NCBI GenBank assembly: GCA_963978545.1
Contig: OZ021730.1
Location: 744,001 to 808,000, forward strand
DNA from: Linyphia triangularis
Lineage: Eukaryota > Arthropoda > Arachnida > Araneae > Linyphiidae
Direction of reading: 5' to 3'
Length of the DNA stretch: 64,000 nt
The notes under the pieces are model-generated. The model was not told where the DNA came from and did no database searches. It saw only the letters and a program-made list of their open reading frames with translations. Of this stretch, positions 11,801 through 21,135 are shown piece by piece. Positions within the stretch are counted from its first letter, which is position 1; each line of letters begins with the position of its first letter. A program made the position numbers and the translations under genes.

Positions 11801-12547
11801 CACCATTATTCGTGTTACAATAGCCAACTCGGTAAATTTGTCCCAATTTGCCCTATGGTATTTATATGTAGGTAGGCGATTGGTCACCCTACCATTACCA
11901 GTATGGGAAATGAGGATAGGGAAGTGATCACTGTTATGTAGATCACTCCCTACAGCAAAATTCAAGTATGGCAGAAGCACGGGGGAACAAATGGCTAAAT
12001 CAAGTGAATGGAATGTTCTTGTGGGTTCATGGAAATACGTTTTCTCCTCGTTATTCAGGAGACAGAGACAGTGATCTGATAACAACTTTTCGATCTGTCT
12101 CCCACGAGGATTCGTATTATCATTGCCCCACAGAGTACTGTGACCATTAAAGTCACCGAGCAATAAAAATGGTGCTGGAAGCTGGTCTATCAGATAATTC
12201 AGCTCCTCTTGACGGATGATAGCATGTGGCGGTAGGTATAGGCAACAGACTGTGAGAAGGGACTGTAAATGAAGTCTCGCAGCCACAGCCTGTAGAGATG
12301 TGCGTAGTGTAATTACAGTGCTGGGGTAATCATGAGCAATAAAAAGACATACTCCTCCATACACTGTATTACCACGGGTAACATCTTTCCTAATGCAACT
12401 ATACCTACGGATCTTAGATGTATATGTATCCTTCAAGAAAGTTTCTTGAAGGGCCAAACATGCTGGATGGTAAAGTGAAATAATGTTCTTCACATCATCC
12501 TTCCTAGACCTAAAACCGCGACAGTTCCAAGAAACAAAAGAAGCCAT
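8870..12547 (-). CDS. ORF2 of LINE-C: endonuclease, reverse transcriptase, RNase H (1225 aa)
   Basis: This single open frame encodes the element's replication enzyme. Residues 1-230 are an APE-type endonuclease (WNCRG 7-11, QET 34-36, GDFNGH 131-136, SDH 206-208) that would nick target DNA. The RT follows with FFDIEKAYDHTW near 580 and YVDD near 669. RNase H carries YTDGSK near 964, YSDS and GNELAD near 1074. The C-terminal Cys-His motif starts at CDVCRCD near 1166. Its ATG overlaps the ORF1 stop as TAATG, so translation probably depends on termination-reinitiation. One glycine codon in HRHLLLGEDPP of sister copies is missing in frame (HRHLLLEDPP). All recognised catalytic residues are present. 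Confidence 0.95.
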   Translation of the reverse strand: MASFVSWNCRGFRSRKDDVKNIISLYHPACLALQETFLKDTYTSKIRRYSCIRKDVTRGNTVYGGVCLFIAHDYPSTVITLRTSLQAVAARLHLQSLLTVCCLYLPPHAIIRQEELNYLIDQLPAPFLLLGDFNGHSTLWGNDNTNPRGRQIEKLLSDHCLCLLNNEEKTYFHEPTRTFHSLDLAICSPVLLPYLNFAVGSDLHNSDHFPILISHTGNGRVTNRLPTYKYHRANWDKFTELAIVTRIMVNSENVDAAVQNVTEAILNAADSSIPKTSPRTLRHCKPYWNADCQSAYKKQKKLWSIFRRYPTTGNLIAFKKAKAVARKVRRQSQKDSWISYVSSITSKTSSKQLWKKVRAANGLYPEYSCPILQTGAAVFSSPEDIANLIGETFESVSSSDSYSPTFLVIKNRAERTEINFKSNIEYSYNCELTMYELKSALSKAHNTSPGPDGISYQMLRHLSPDSLFNILFLFNRIWKENIFPTLWREATVIPILKPGKDPKDPLSYRPIALTSCLCKTFERIVNVRLSYMLEKDKCISPFQSGFRRGRSTLDNIVKLETDVRNAFVQRNHLVSIFFDIEKAYDHTWRYGILQTLFNFGFRGNLPLFIQNFLSSRVFRVRIGASFSNYFNQSEGVPQGCVLSVTLFNLHISNILHVLSPFVHGTLYVDDLQISCQGSNMRLIERQLQTAVNRLVEWCDKNGHKLSPSKSSCVHFCRRRGLHPDPEIHIRNTPIPVVNQIRYLGVIFDNKMNFLPHILSLRKKCDRSLNILKVLSNTSWGADRTSLLRIYSSVILSRIDYGCVAYGSAGASLLRRLDTVHHTAARICLGAFRTSPIESLLTECCQLPLDLRRKKLSANYYCRIKSDPSHPLRNLSLDAYLGRLYNARPSSIRPFSERAQSVLSDAALSDLDIQLANSQIFPPWDVPSFNFLNPFAMHYKADTAPEILQKIFCLHRSQYRDYHAVYTDGSKAGERVGCGVVSDTSTVSFTLHKSCSVFTSEMVAIFCALLHISLCSHRKFCVYSDSLSALTSLEHFNNICHPIAPDILSLLHKLERKGFVILFCWVPSHVGISGNELADSAAKSASIPFQQPVPYQDIKSHIHKFIFSLRQEAWDLQTSNKLHTIKNNLHMWPVNPMRRTDVKLTRLRIGHTRFTHRHLLLEDPPICDVCRCDITVHHILISCPKFYSHRIQFFKSTVLNLQDLVGEKTHPNLFAFLRVIGFLNHI

Positions 12548-13773
12548 TATTTATTTAAGGTAAAATTTAAATGGGGATCAGGCTCTTCACTTATATCCTC
12601 GTCATCATCAGATGGGTGAAGATTCACCACATCCGCATCTCTAAATGAACGAAGGATATTAAAAGGGTTAGAGGGCTTCTCTCGAGAGAATCCCCCTTTG
12701 GCTGACTTCAGTTTTATTGTCTGCAAAGCCTTAGATTTGGCTAGAGATTTCTTTAAAATCGTTGGTCGTTTCGTTACCTCTATAGATGGTCGTTGAGGTA
12801 ACTTGATAAGAGATGATGCAGGCTCAGTTTCAGTTTGTGTGCTTTTGCTGGTGAAAGTTTTTTTGCAAACATCAGCATAGGCAACACCAACACGAGGTGT
12901 CCTAGACTCAAATAATTTTTTAGCTTCGAAGTAAGACAAATTCTGGTTCACTCGCACGGTCTGTATTTCTTTTTCTTTTACCCACTGTGGACATGATCGA
13001 GAGTATGACGGATGTGTGCCATCACAATTGACACACTTCTCGGGTGCTTTGCAGTTAGCACTGTCATGTCCATTACCTGCACAACGTGCGCATGTTTCCG
13101 TTTTCCCACGGCAAGCTGTTTGTGAGTGACCATATTTTTGGCACTTGAAACAGCGTAGTGGGTTCGGTATATATGGACGTACACGGCAGTTCAGATATCC
13201 GGCTTTTACATGCGACGGTAATGTGGGTAAATCAAAAGTGATAATCAGATGTTTAGTTGGTATTATATTCCCATCTCGTCGTATTGTTATGCGGTGGACG
13301 GCTGAAACATTCTGATCACGAAGGTGATCGAGTATCTCGTCCTCCGCTGTATGGTACAAGTCTGATTCAGACACAACACCACGAGATTTATTAAGGGAAC
13401 CATGTTCAGTTACAGTTACCGGGAGTGAGCCAAAATTTTCAATTTTCAGGATGTTTGTAGCTTGCTGGTGGTTGCAAACTTCAACTAATATGTCACCGGA
13501 CCTCAGTTTTTTAACTGAAGCCGTATCACCAACCAACGATTTCAAAGTTTTTTCTATTAAGAAAGGAGAGACCTTTTCAAAGGAGCCCTCCTTACGATGC
13601 ACCACAAAAAACTTGGCAATAATGCGATTCAGACCTTGCGTACTTTGTTGCTCCCCGCTGGGGGAAGAAGAAGAAGAAGTTTTATGATCCATAAAAGAAA
13701 AGAAATAAAATTCGGGCACTAGTGTCCCACCCTCCATGGAGTCCACAATATCGGGGATAGAGCATCCCGGCAA
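12547..13773 (-). CDS. ORF1 of LINE-C: gag-like RNA-binding protein (408 aa)
   Basis: This is a nucleic-acid chaperone-type ORF1. Two RRM-like stretches (around FFVVHRKEGSFEKVSPFLIEK and VHRITIRRDG) precede three zinc knuckles at about residues 205-260: CFKCQKYGHSQTAC, CARCAGNGHDSANC and CVNCDGTHPSYSRSC. A basic, Ser/Thr-rich tail and an acidic end (DDDEDISEEPD) follow. In-frame Mets at residues 1, 13 and 28 are all possible starts. The Met at 28 (MDHKTS, about 13692) is also preserved in LINE-D and LINE-E, but I cannot choose between them. The stop codon overlaps the ORF2 ATG by one base. Confidence 0.93.
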   Translation of the reverse strand: MPGCSIPDIVDSMEGGTLVPEFYFFSFMDHKTSSSSSPSGEQQSTQGLNRIIAKFFVVHRKEGSFEKVSPFLIEKTLKSLVGDTASVKKLRSGDILVEVCNHQQATNILKIENFGSLPVTVTEHGSLNKSRGVVSESDLYHTAEDEILDHLRDQNVSAVHRITIRRDGNIIPTKHLIITFDLPTLPSHVKAGYLNCRVRPYIPNPLRCFKCQKYGHSQTACRGKTETCARCAGNGHDSANCKAPEKCVNCDGTHPSYSRSCPQWVKEKEIQTVRVNQNLSYFEAKKLFESRTPRVGVAYADVCKKTFTSKSTQTETEPASSLIKLPQRPSIEVTKRPTILKKSLAKSKALQTIKLKSAKGGFSREKPSNPFNILRSFRDADVVNLHPSDDDEDISEEPDPHLNFTLNK

Positions 13774-14326
13774 GCAACAAAAATCATAAAAGAAAACAAA
13801 ATATGAACAGAACTGTTACGCACGGAATGACTCTATCGGGTTAACCAGTGCCTATACGCAAGCAGTCCATCCCTGAAGAAGCCTCCACCCTTTACGAGAT
13901 TCTCAGCAAATGGACTGATCACTTGATCCCTAGCCGCCGACGAAGTCGGACGACCAGCCGATTGATGCACACGGGACCAATGTGCACCTCCCGTTTATCT
14001 GAAGCAAGGGCCAAAGTAGTGTATTGGGACAGTATGTCGCCCCTCAACTACCAGGATCCCCCTTTCCAGGGACACGGGTCTCCACGCACGGCAAACACGT
14101 GGGTGATATAATCCCCGAGAGAGGCTGATGGCAACAGAGCGGCGCAAAGCTTCTCAAGGGGAGCCCTCACCTCAGAAGAGGTAACCACAATGAGGGAAGG
14201 AAGGGAAGCCAAACGATACATACAAAAACAAAACGAGAAGGTAAAACAGAAGGAGGGATAGATCACTGGGGTGCCCCGGGGTTGTGAAGCCCGTATTTAC
14301 TTATAGAAAGTAAACCCCCTGAGGGG
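13774..14326 (-). promoter_or_regulatory. LINE-C 5' UTR with terminal hairpins
   Basis: This non-coding leader is shared with LINE-D (29473-30025) and LINE-E (50569-51117). Its first bases can fold as CCCC-TCA-GGGG, followed at once by a TTTACTT/AAGTAAA hairpin. I-group elements normally carry an internal promoter here; that role is inferred. Short open frames in the leader are not convincing genes. Confidence 0.7.
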
Positions 14327-14341
14327 TATCAGCATCTCTGA

Positions 14342-16681
14342 TCAGTAGACCCAAACTGCAAGGTACTCACGCCTCTCCTTAACATCTGCCTGGAGGCCAA
14401 AAGAATACCTCAAGCATGGAAGTCTTCACGTACGATACTTATCCATAAAAAAGGAAACAAGGACAATATTTCTAACTGGCGCCCAATCGCCTTATGCACA
14501 ACCATGTATAAACTTTTCACCGGCCTCCTGACCTCAAGACTTAATACATGGATTGCCACGAATAGTATCATTTCACACACCCAAAAAGGGTTCCTACCCT
14601 TTGACGGTGTTTTTGAGCATCGTTTTGTTGTGCAGCAACGCATCTTGGAAGCCAAAAGAACAAGAAAAGAAATCTGCCTTGCCCAAATAGACTTATCTAA
14701 CGCCTTCGGCACCATCCCGCATGATGCTATTTCAGCTGCACTTCGGGCTGCTGGTGCAGGGGATGCTTGTGTTGATCTGGTGGATGCACTATACAATGAA
14801 ACAAACACAGAATTCATCTGTGGGGATGGGATATCTGATCCCATTCCGGTTAAAGCCGGCGTTCGTCAGGGCTGCCCTGTAAGCGGCCTCTTATTCAACC
14901 TTGTCATTGACCCTGTTCTAAGGTCCTTAAAGGGTGACGCAGTGGAACATCGCGTCTTAGCATTCGCCGATGACATTCTCTTGATCAGCGATTCGGCAGA
15001 TGATTTACAAAACCAACTGAACAAGTTGTTCACACTGGCGAGCAGACTCAGTCTCCAGGTCAACTCTGACAAGTGTAAGTCGATTCACATTTCTGGTGCA
15101 TCTCCTGTCGGAACAAGACCCACGACATTTCTAATCAATGGAGAACCTATCCAAACATTGGGGGACGGCGAGGAATCCACCTTCCTTGGTACCCCTCTCG
15201 GCTTTAACATCACCCACAATATTGACAACCTTGCTGACATGCTGGAGATGGGGAGGAAAATCGCTACCTCATTCCTCGCCCCATGGCAGAGAATAGATGA
15301 GTTAAAAACATTTTTTTACCCGTCTCTCTCCATCTCCATGCGCACCCAGCAGTTCAACAAGACAGAATTCCGAGAGGTGGACAAATATCTCTGTCCCCTA
15401 ATAAAGAAGACCCTCTACTTGCCAGGACAGGCCTCTCTTGGATACCTCTATGGGTCATCAAATAAGGGCCAATTCGGAATCCCGTCATTAGCCGATGAGT
15501 CTGACGTGGTCCTGATTGACACAGCCTTCAAGCTGCTAACATCAATTGATCCAGTTATCCAGGAGTTGGCCTGGAACGACCTCAACGACCAAGTATTTGC
15601 CCGTCTCCAGGTCGAACCCTCACCAGCAATGATTGAGCAGTTCCTCTCGGGACACAACCAAGGTGCCTTTAGGAGACATGACAACCGCCATGCCTCTGTC
15701 TGGACCGCTGCCCGTGCAGCCTCAGGGCGTCTGCAGGTGGCATGGCAGTGTACTGAATACGGCTCTATCCAGCTCTGCTCTGGCGAGGATACGTTGGCAG
15801 AGTCGGACCGTCGGAAAGTATGCAAATTCCTAAAGGCAAAGCTCAGGGATGACTATTCCAAATCCCTCCTGGACCTACCACAACAGGGACTGGCCACATC
15901 CGTCTGTGCGTTACACAAATCAAGTAACCATTTCCTACGCACAGGCCTGTATACCAGATTCTGCGATTGGCGCTTTGTCCATAAGGCAAGACTTGGCCTT
16001 TTATCTGTCAACGCCAGGAACTTTGATGGCACGGAATCAAGGGCATGCCGGAGATGCAACTACAATAATGAAACGCTACAGCATGTCATTTCCTCCTGCC
16101 TGCCGTCAATGCATCTTCGCACTCGAAGACATGACACTGTGCTAAGCAAAATCCGTGCTGGTGTCAACCGCAGATGGCAAGTTCTTGGCCTTAACCAACA
16201 AGTCGACAACACCCTTCTCCGTCCAGACCTGGTCCTCATCTCAGGAAGACAAGGCCTCGTCATCGACATTGCTATACCATTCGAAAATAGCCAAGACCAC
16301 TTCTCCCGAGTGCGTCGTGAGAAATGTGAAAAATACCAACAAACAGCTGCATTTCTCAAGGAACACCTCAACATAGAAGAAATCAAAGTTGAAGCCATCA
16401 TTGTAGGGTCCCTTGGAGCATGGGACCCTGCCAATGACAGAATCGTGAAGAAGTTCGTAAATAAAAACTTCGCACCAAGAATGAAGAAAATCTGCTTCAG
16501 CGAGGCGATCCGTGGTTCGTGCGACATCTACATGAAGCACGTCACGGGTCGTCTCCCAGCTGCGAGACAACAAAATCAACCGGCCGAGTTGCGCTATTCC
16601 CAAGAAGATGCTGCTTCCCCATCACAAGGTTCCTTGATGACCCAACAACAGAACACTCCGTCCTTGCATTCCTCAATGTAA
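14342..16681 (+). pseudogene. RLE-1 RT and restriction-like endonuclease (open after an upstream TGA)
   Basis: From 14342 to the stop at 16681 the frame is open. A TGA at 14339-14341, where RLE-2 has a sense codon after YQHL, separates it from the upstream segment. RT motifs are IDLSNAFGTIPHDA (A), VRQGCPVSGLLFNLVID (B) and FADD (C). The C-terminus has a Cys-His motif (CRRCNYNNE, HVISSC) and then a PD-(D/E)XK-like endonuclease (RPDLVLI, VIDIAIPFE, EKCEKY), the arrangement of R2/NeSL-class elements. The distal half looks functional, but the TGA codons and lost N-terminus make the copy defective. An internal start at 14504 would produce RT plus endonuclease without the zinc fingers. Confidence 0.9.
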
Positions 16682-17059
16682 ACAACAACTCTCTCACAAA
16701 GGAAATCAATCTTCTCACTGGAACAATGGTGCCTCCACATTCCGTCCGTGTTTGTTACAGAGCTTCTCTTCTTCTGTTCTCCAATCCCTCGTCTTCATTT
16801 TTGTAACTGGGGAGACTAGCCCCAGAAGTCGTCGCTTCATTGTAAATAATTGTAAATATTTTTTGAAAAGATCCCCAATAAATATAGGTGCGTTCGGGTG
16901 TTGGGCAGGTAAGTACAGATCTAATTACCGAATTGTACTAACTTTTTTCCCCCCTTTTCTTTCTTTCTAATGACATATTTGTCTTTAACTTAACGTCTTT
17001 AATTTTGACATATTTGTCCATTTTTTCGGCCCCTCGACTTAAACATTCGGTAACAAAAA
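16682..17059 (+). other. RLE-1 3' UTR
   Basis: Non-coding, with pyrimidine-rich and AT-rich stretches, between the RLE-1 stop codon and the U2 snRNA junction. It includes an AATAAA at about 16876. The last bases are an A-run immediately before the U2 sequence. No gene seen. Confidence 0.6.
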
Positions 17060-17212
17060 ATCTGTTCTTATCAGCTTAATATCCGATACGTTACCTATTC
17101 GGTAACTTCGATATTAAACTAATTTTTGAACCAAGGCTCGTGGTCTGGAATTTATTCCGCCCTTGCCATGGGTCGTCCTGCTATAGCACTACCTGCAGGC
17201 TCGGCCCACTCA
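17060..17212 (+). ncRNA. U2 snRNA sequence lacking its 5' end (interrupted gene or pseudogene)
   Basis: The first bases (ATCTGTTCTTATCAGCTTAA) match the highly conserved U2 snRNA segment following the branch-site recognition sequence. Downstream features fit U2. GTTACC/GGTAAC is a stem IIb hairpin (17090-17106). TTAATATC/GATATTAA can pair. An Sm site AATTTTTGA lies at 17121-17129. Stem IV closes with TGGGTCG (17169-17175) and CGGCCCA (17202-17208) around CCTGC/GCAGG. Changes from other animal U2 are largely compensatory. The 5' part including GTAGTA is absent because RLE-1 precedes it, so no normal U2 can come from this locus. Confidence 0.85.
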
Positions 17213-17404
17213 ATCTAAAAAAAGGCTACACATTGAATAACTAGTCACAGTAAAGAAATGGTTTAATATCGGTTATCTGTTGTCTATCTGTTTACTCTGT
17301 TCTGTACACGACGCTTGTGCGCTGTATCGTGTTCTGATGTAAAAGAGCAGGTAGCTCTTGTCTTGTTATCATCTTATGTTTGTAATTCTTGTCTTTGATT
17401 CTTG
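17213..17404 (+). other. Sequence between the U2 fragment and RLE-2
   Basis: About 190 bp following the U2 3' end with no coding frame. It ends in a degenerate TTCTTGTCTTATCAGCTTG context that forms the left target duplication of RLE-2. It may be downstream flank of the U2 gene; I see no second U2 5' end here. Confidence 0.45.
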
Positions 17405-17741
17405 TCTTATCAGCTTGGGTACTTGACAATATCTACTTGATATGTCGTAACCAAGTCTGGCGGTCCGAGTCTGCTGAGGTAAGGGGCAGCCCTCTATAGG
17501 GTGATTTTTCTTCAAATCAGCTCATACCCAGCTTAACGTCCTAGGGTGGCGGAGCAGATATTGCATAGCGACCACCTGTGGCATCCTTTAACTAAATTCG
17601 CCACCAGGTGTCCACTTCGACTTAATTTTTTCTTTTTTTATCCCCCCCAGTAGGGTAATTGACTAGGATTTTTGCACCCTCCTCATACTGAGGTGCATGC
17701 CCGGGGTTGTTGTGTGAACGTGCACAATAGCTCTTGAAGGT

Positions 17742-17781
17742 GTAGTTAATTAAGGTGTGATAGAGCACATTAATTAACTAC
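17742..17781 (+). repeat. Perfect 12-bp inverted repeat in RLE-2 leader
   Basis: GTAGTTAATTAA at 17742-17753 and TTAATTAACTAC at 17770-17781 are perfect inverted repeats with a 16-base loop. In RNA they would form a stable hairpin in the RLE-2 5' UTR. Function unknown. Confidence 0.8.
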
Positions 17782-18540
17782 CCGGGTTCCTTACTCAATT
17801 AATTGCAGGGTATTGGAGAATTAGGGAACAACAAGCTCTATTCACAGTAGATAGTAGTTGCCTTGCTATCTGTCGGTTGTGGTACGGGATCTCTCGGTTG
17901 GATATCAGAGTAATCTGCATGTTCCTTCTCGGGAGTTTAAAAGGCCGACACTTCTACCCAGAAACAGGTGTAGTGACAAGCTATACCTCTGTGTTTACCT
18001 TGCCCTGATTCTCAGCGGCCTAATTAGTCAGACACCACCATTCGAACGCCCATCAAAATTTTCCCTGGTGTCAACTTAGGTTTTTAGTGGCGCAGTTAGG
18101 TTAGTCACCTTGAATTAACCCCTTCTTCATTAAAATCTGCCACATCAAATTTCTTCCCCCCTTCTGAGGTCAGGAACTAGTAGTTAATTGATTTTTCCCT
18201 AATTATTAAATCACCTCAAACTTAAACTCCTCCCCCCTGCCTCTTAAAGGCCACGTTCACTAGTTATTCTTTGTGTAGCCTTCTTTTGAAATCGCCTCCC
18301 GGTAAGGGGGCCGATTTCCACTACTGCACTTTTTAATTGACTTGTTTTCTTTTTTAGCTTTGTCTCTCCTTTCTGTGCTCTGCACAAAGGAGTCTTCGTA
18401 ACCCCCTGCATTGGGGACCCCTCTTTTGTTGTTCCAGGTGCAGCCATTTTGTGACGATTCGTCCGGCCTTTTATGCGATGATGTATGCAGCCCCACTTCA
18501 CCATCTTCCAGAGGGCGCTCTTTAACAAGCCCGATTTGTA

Positions 18541-21135
18541 ATGACGCCCCCTCTTAGACGGCGGCGTCAACCGCAGCCAGCAGCCAAACGACTGAGGCGT
18601 GTCACCAGGAGCTCCAGCAGGGAAAGCTCTCTTTCCCCCACTGACTCCTCCACTCCGGCTCCATTTCGTCTCACCACCAGCCGCTCTCTTGCCTTCTCAG
18701 TCAGCTTCTCTCCCTCTCCTCCGCGCCATTTCTCATCTGTTGTTGAGGTGCTCGAGGAGAGTGACTTCGCTTCAACCCGTGAGGGTCTCTGCCCTTTGTC
18801 TCAAGCCGTCAGCCCGCCGACCATTTATGTAGACCCTGACAATGCTTCGGCCAGAGCCCTCATGCGGGAGTTCGTGGACAGCCTGACGGACACGCCCACG
18901 CCAGCAACGACGAGTGGTCCGGTTTTGCCTTCTACTGCCTCTTGTGCCTCCAGCCCTGAGCCATTGGACCTCAGCCCGCTTTGTGCCTCCAGGCACCCTT
19001 CTCCAGTGATGCCGCTCCTTGAGCTCCCAACTGAACTGTCGCCTCCACATGGAACTTTGCCTTCCTCTACTTCTCCCCTAATTCTGAGCCACGAGAGTAG
19101 TGAACTGGACAGCCCTGCGGCCGACCTCACTTGCACACTGGAGATCTCCTCTCCATCCAGCTCCTTCTCATTAGAGGACGCTGACCTGGAGTCTACTCCT
19201 GAACACTCACAGGCCATCCACAATGCCTCCCCCCTTACGGAGCTCATCTACAGGTGCAGATCACCTGACTCCGATGGGGCCGCTCGATGGGGAGCACCTT
19301 CCTCTCCACCTTTTGGGAATAGATCCCTGACGGATCCTCCCACTCTTCCTAACTTCCTGATCAATGACCTGGCCGACCAGGACATCATGCTGTTCGTCGC
19401 CAGCCAGTGCTCGCCACCTTTAGCCCTGAGGGCTGCGGAAGCCGCACCCGCTCCCTCTCTGTCTACCTCTCCTGATGTCATTGTTCAACAGAGGACTATC
19501 ACCAACTCCAGTCTCTCTCCTCTCCCTTCCTACAGTGAGGTGGTTCAAAGGTCACCAGTGCCTTCCCCCTTGCTTGACATCCATTGCAACGAGTCCATCC
19601 GGGCCCTGGAGACTCCCTCCAGAAACTCCCCGACTCACACGCATGGCTCTGTCTCTCCCTCCTTAATTAACTCTCTTTCTCCCTCTCCATCCAGGATCAC
19701 TGCCTCTCCCGGAACGCCCGACTCTCTGTCGCCCCCCTCCATCCGGCGACCACCAAGAGCCACACGCAACCCTGCTGTCCTTCCGGCATCCCAGGACGAC
19801 TTCCTGGAGGCTCTTCCCTCGGACTCCTCACCAGACGACTCCGACTTCTCCCCCCCGGCTGCCCGTATTGGCCCACATCGGTCCACCACAGCCCGGAGGC
19901 CCCGTCAACCTCGACCGCCTCCCCCGCTCCCAGCTGCAGACCAGCTGGGATGTGCTCCAATAAGCCATACCAGGACGGCAACCTTCCTCCACATCACTCT
20001 CCCACTCCAACCGGTTCTCACCTGTACCGAGGAGGAGTGCCACTTGGTCTTCTCCGGAGACAAGTGGTACTCGACGGTCAACTCCCTCAAACGGCACCTT
20101 CGTGTCCATCACGGCCTTCCAATCCGCAACACCCGCATCTGGTGCAACGAATGCGGTGCCCCGACTGGCAGACGCGCCGCCAACCATTCCTGCCTAATTG
20201 GAGCTAATCTTGTGCGCACGGATTCCCAGGCACGTTACACCTGTGACGTCCCCGGATGCAGCTCCAACCTTGCCTCAAAACGTGCCCTTACCAACCACAA
20301 GGTCTGGCACCGGAAACAGGCACTTTTGGCGAAAGCCCCACCTGTTTCCCTCCCGTCGAAGACTCCAATTGGACCCAGATCCCGCGCCGCCCTGCGGCCA
20401 ATCACCAGACGAGAGCAGCCTTCCACCTCCGCTGCTGCCGAAGGCCATGTTGGACACGACTCCACGACACAACCACCAGCGAATTGGCTTCGAACCCCTC
20501 CTCCTTCTCCAAACCGTCTTGATGACGATGTCACCCCTCCACCAAGCCTTCCGATTGACCAGGACGAGCCATCTCAAGCTGACATCCCGCCATTCAACGA
20601 CGATGCTCCAGACCTCGAAGCAGTCCCAACACCACCAGAGACGCCCCCTGACGAGCCTGACCCACTACCACTGGAGGAATTCCATGCTGAGCTTGCTGCG
20701 TTCGCCAGCCTACCTCCAGCCACTGCAGACTGGACAGTCTTCGAGGCACTGCTCCAGTCCATCACCGACAAAATAGCGGAAGAAGTTCTCCTCCCTCCAA
20801 TCACCGAGTCACCCTCCTTTGTCCCCTCCACCCTTGACACCGGCAACCACCGGACGATCCAGCGGCTCTACAACCGGAACCGACGAAGGGCAGTCCGCCT
20901 CATTGTGGAAGGCACATCCCAACAGTGCCACCTGCCCTCCGAGACAGTGGAGGCCCACTTCAAGGAGGTCTTCCAGCCAAGATCCTTCGACCCGGTGATC
21001 TTCGAGGAGCAACTCTCCCCCCCCCCCATCCTGAGATGGACACATCCCCCTTCACTCCAACTGAGGTCCGGTCCAGACTTCACCGGTTCGAAAACTCGGC
21101 CCCGGGCCCCGACCGTATCTCCTACCAGCACTTGA
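18541..21135 (+). CDS. RLE-2 N-terminal region: Ser/Pro-rich leader and three zinc fingers
   Basis: This open frame of 864 codons begins at an ATG. Residues 1 to about 480 are Ser/Pro-rich and low complexity. Three zinc-finger modules follow: a CCHH finger at about 493-523 (CTEEECHL ... HLRVHH), a CCHC-like module at about 535-553 (CNECGAPTGR ... HSC) and a CCHH finger at about 565-590 (CDVPGCSSN ... HKVWH). Such N-terminal fingers bind the target DNA in R2-type elements. The linker homologous to RLE-1 (LPLEEFHAE, LYNRNRRRAVRL) follows. Homology to RLE-1 leaves this frame at a run of 13 Cs near 21016-21028, so the last 35 or so residues are out of frame and the true product should continue into RT. 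Confidence 0.82.
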   Translation: MTPPLRRRRQPQPAAKRLRRVTRSSSRESSLSPTDSSTPAPFRLTTSRSLAFSVSFSPSPPRHFSSVVEVLEESDFASTREGLCPLSQAVSPPTIYVDPDNASARALMREFVDSLTDTPTPATTSGPVLPSTASCASSPEPLDLSPLCASRHPSPVMPLLELPTELSPPHGTLPSSTSPLILSHESSELDSPAADLTCTLEISSPSSSFSLEDADLESTPEHSQAIHNASPLTELIYRCRSPDSDGAARWGAPSSPPFGNRSLTDPPTLPNFLINDLADQDIMLFVASQCSPPLALRAAEAAPAPSLSTSPDVIVQQRTITNSSLSPLPSYSEVVQRSPVPSPLLDIHCNESIRALETPSRNSPTHTHGSVSPSLINSLSPSPSRITASPGTPDSLSPPSIRRPPRATRNPAVLPASQDDFLEALPSDSSPDDSDFSPPAARIGPHRSTTARRPRQPRPPPPLPAADQLGCAPISHTRTATFLHITLPLQPVLTCTEEECHLVFSGDKWYSTVNSLKRHLRVHHGLPIRNTRIWCNECGAPTGRRAANHSCLIGANLVRTDSQARYTCDVPGCSSNLASKRALTNHKVWHRKQALLAKAPPVSLPSKTPIGPRSRAALRPITRREQPSTSAAAEGHVGHDSTTQPPANWLRTPPPSPNRLDDDVTPPPSLPIDQDEPSQADIPPFNDDAPDLEAVPTPPETPPDEPDPLPLEEFHAELAAFASLPPATADWTVFEALLQSITDKIAEEVLLPPITESPSFVPSTLDTGNHRTIQRLYNRNRRRAVRLIVEGTSQQCHLPSETVEAHFKEVFQPRSFDPVIFEEQLSPPPILRWTHPPSLQLRSGPDFTGSKTRPRAPTVSPTST

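Larger units (their letters stand above)
8658..14326 (-). mobile_element. LINE-C: full-length, intact I-group non-LTR retrotransposon
   Basis: This complete 5.67-kb element on the minus strand has a 5' end at 14326 (CCCCTCAGGGGG, reading the minus strand), a 5' UTR of about 550 bp, intact ORF1, intact ORF2, a 3' UTR, the terminal hairpin and a CAAA tail at 8658. It is flanked by a perfect 14-bp target duplication TATCAGCATCTCTG at 8644-8657 and 14327-14340. It sits inside RLE-1, so it is younger than RLE-1. Intact frames plus perfect duplications suggest a recent insertion. Confidence 0.95.
8156..17059 (+). mobile_element. RLE-1: R2/NeSL-type non-LTR element, 5' truncated, split by LINE-C
   Basis: This is a non-LTR element with a restriction-like endonuclease. 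Its parts are 8156-8657 and 14341-17059, separated by LINE-C and its duplicated target. The N-terminal zinc-finger region is missing because LINE-B abuts the left end. The 3' end passes directly into U2 snRNA sequence at 17060. It is homologous to RLE-2 over the linker, RT and endonuclease. The RLE architecture and U2 target resemble the published Utopia group, but family assignment needs a phylogeny. Confidence 0.88.

Noticed and set aside
18825..20846. Several minus-strand frames opposite the RLE-2 leader
   Set aside because: The GC-rich, stop-poor sequence keeps antisense frames open; they show only low-complexity residues and no domains.
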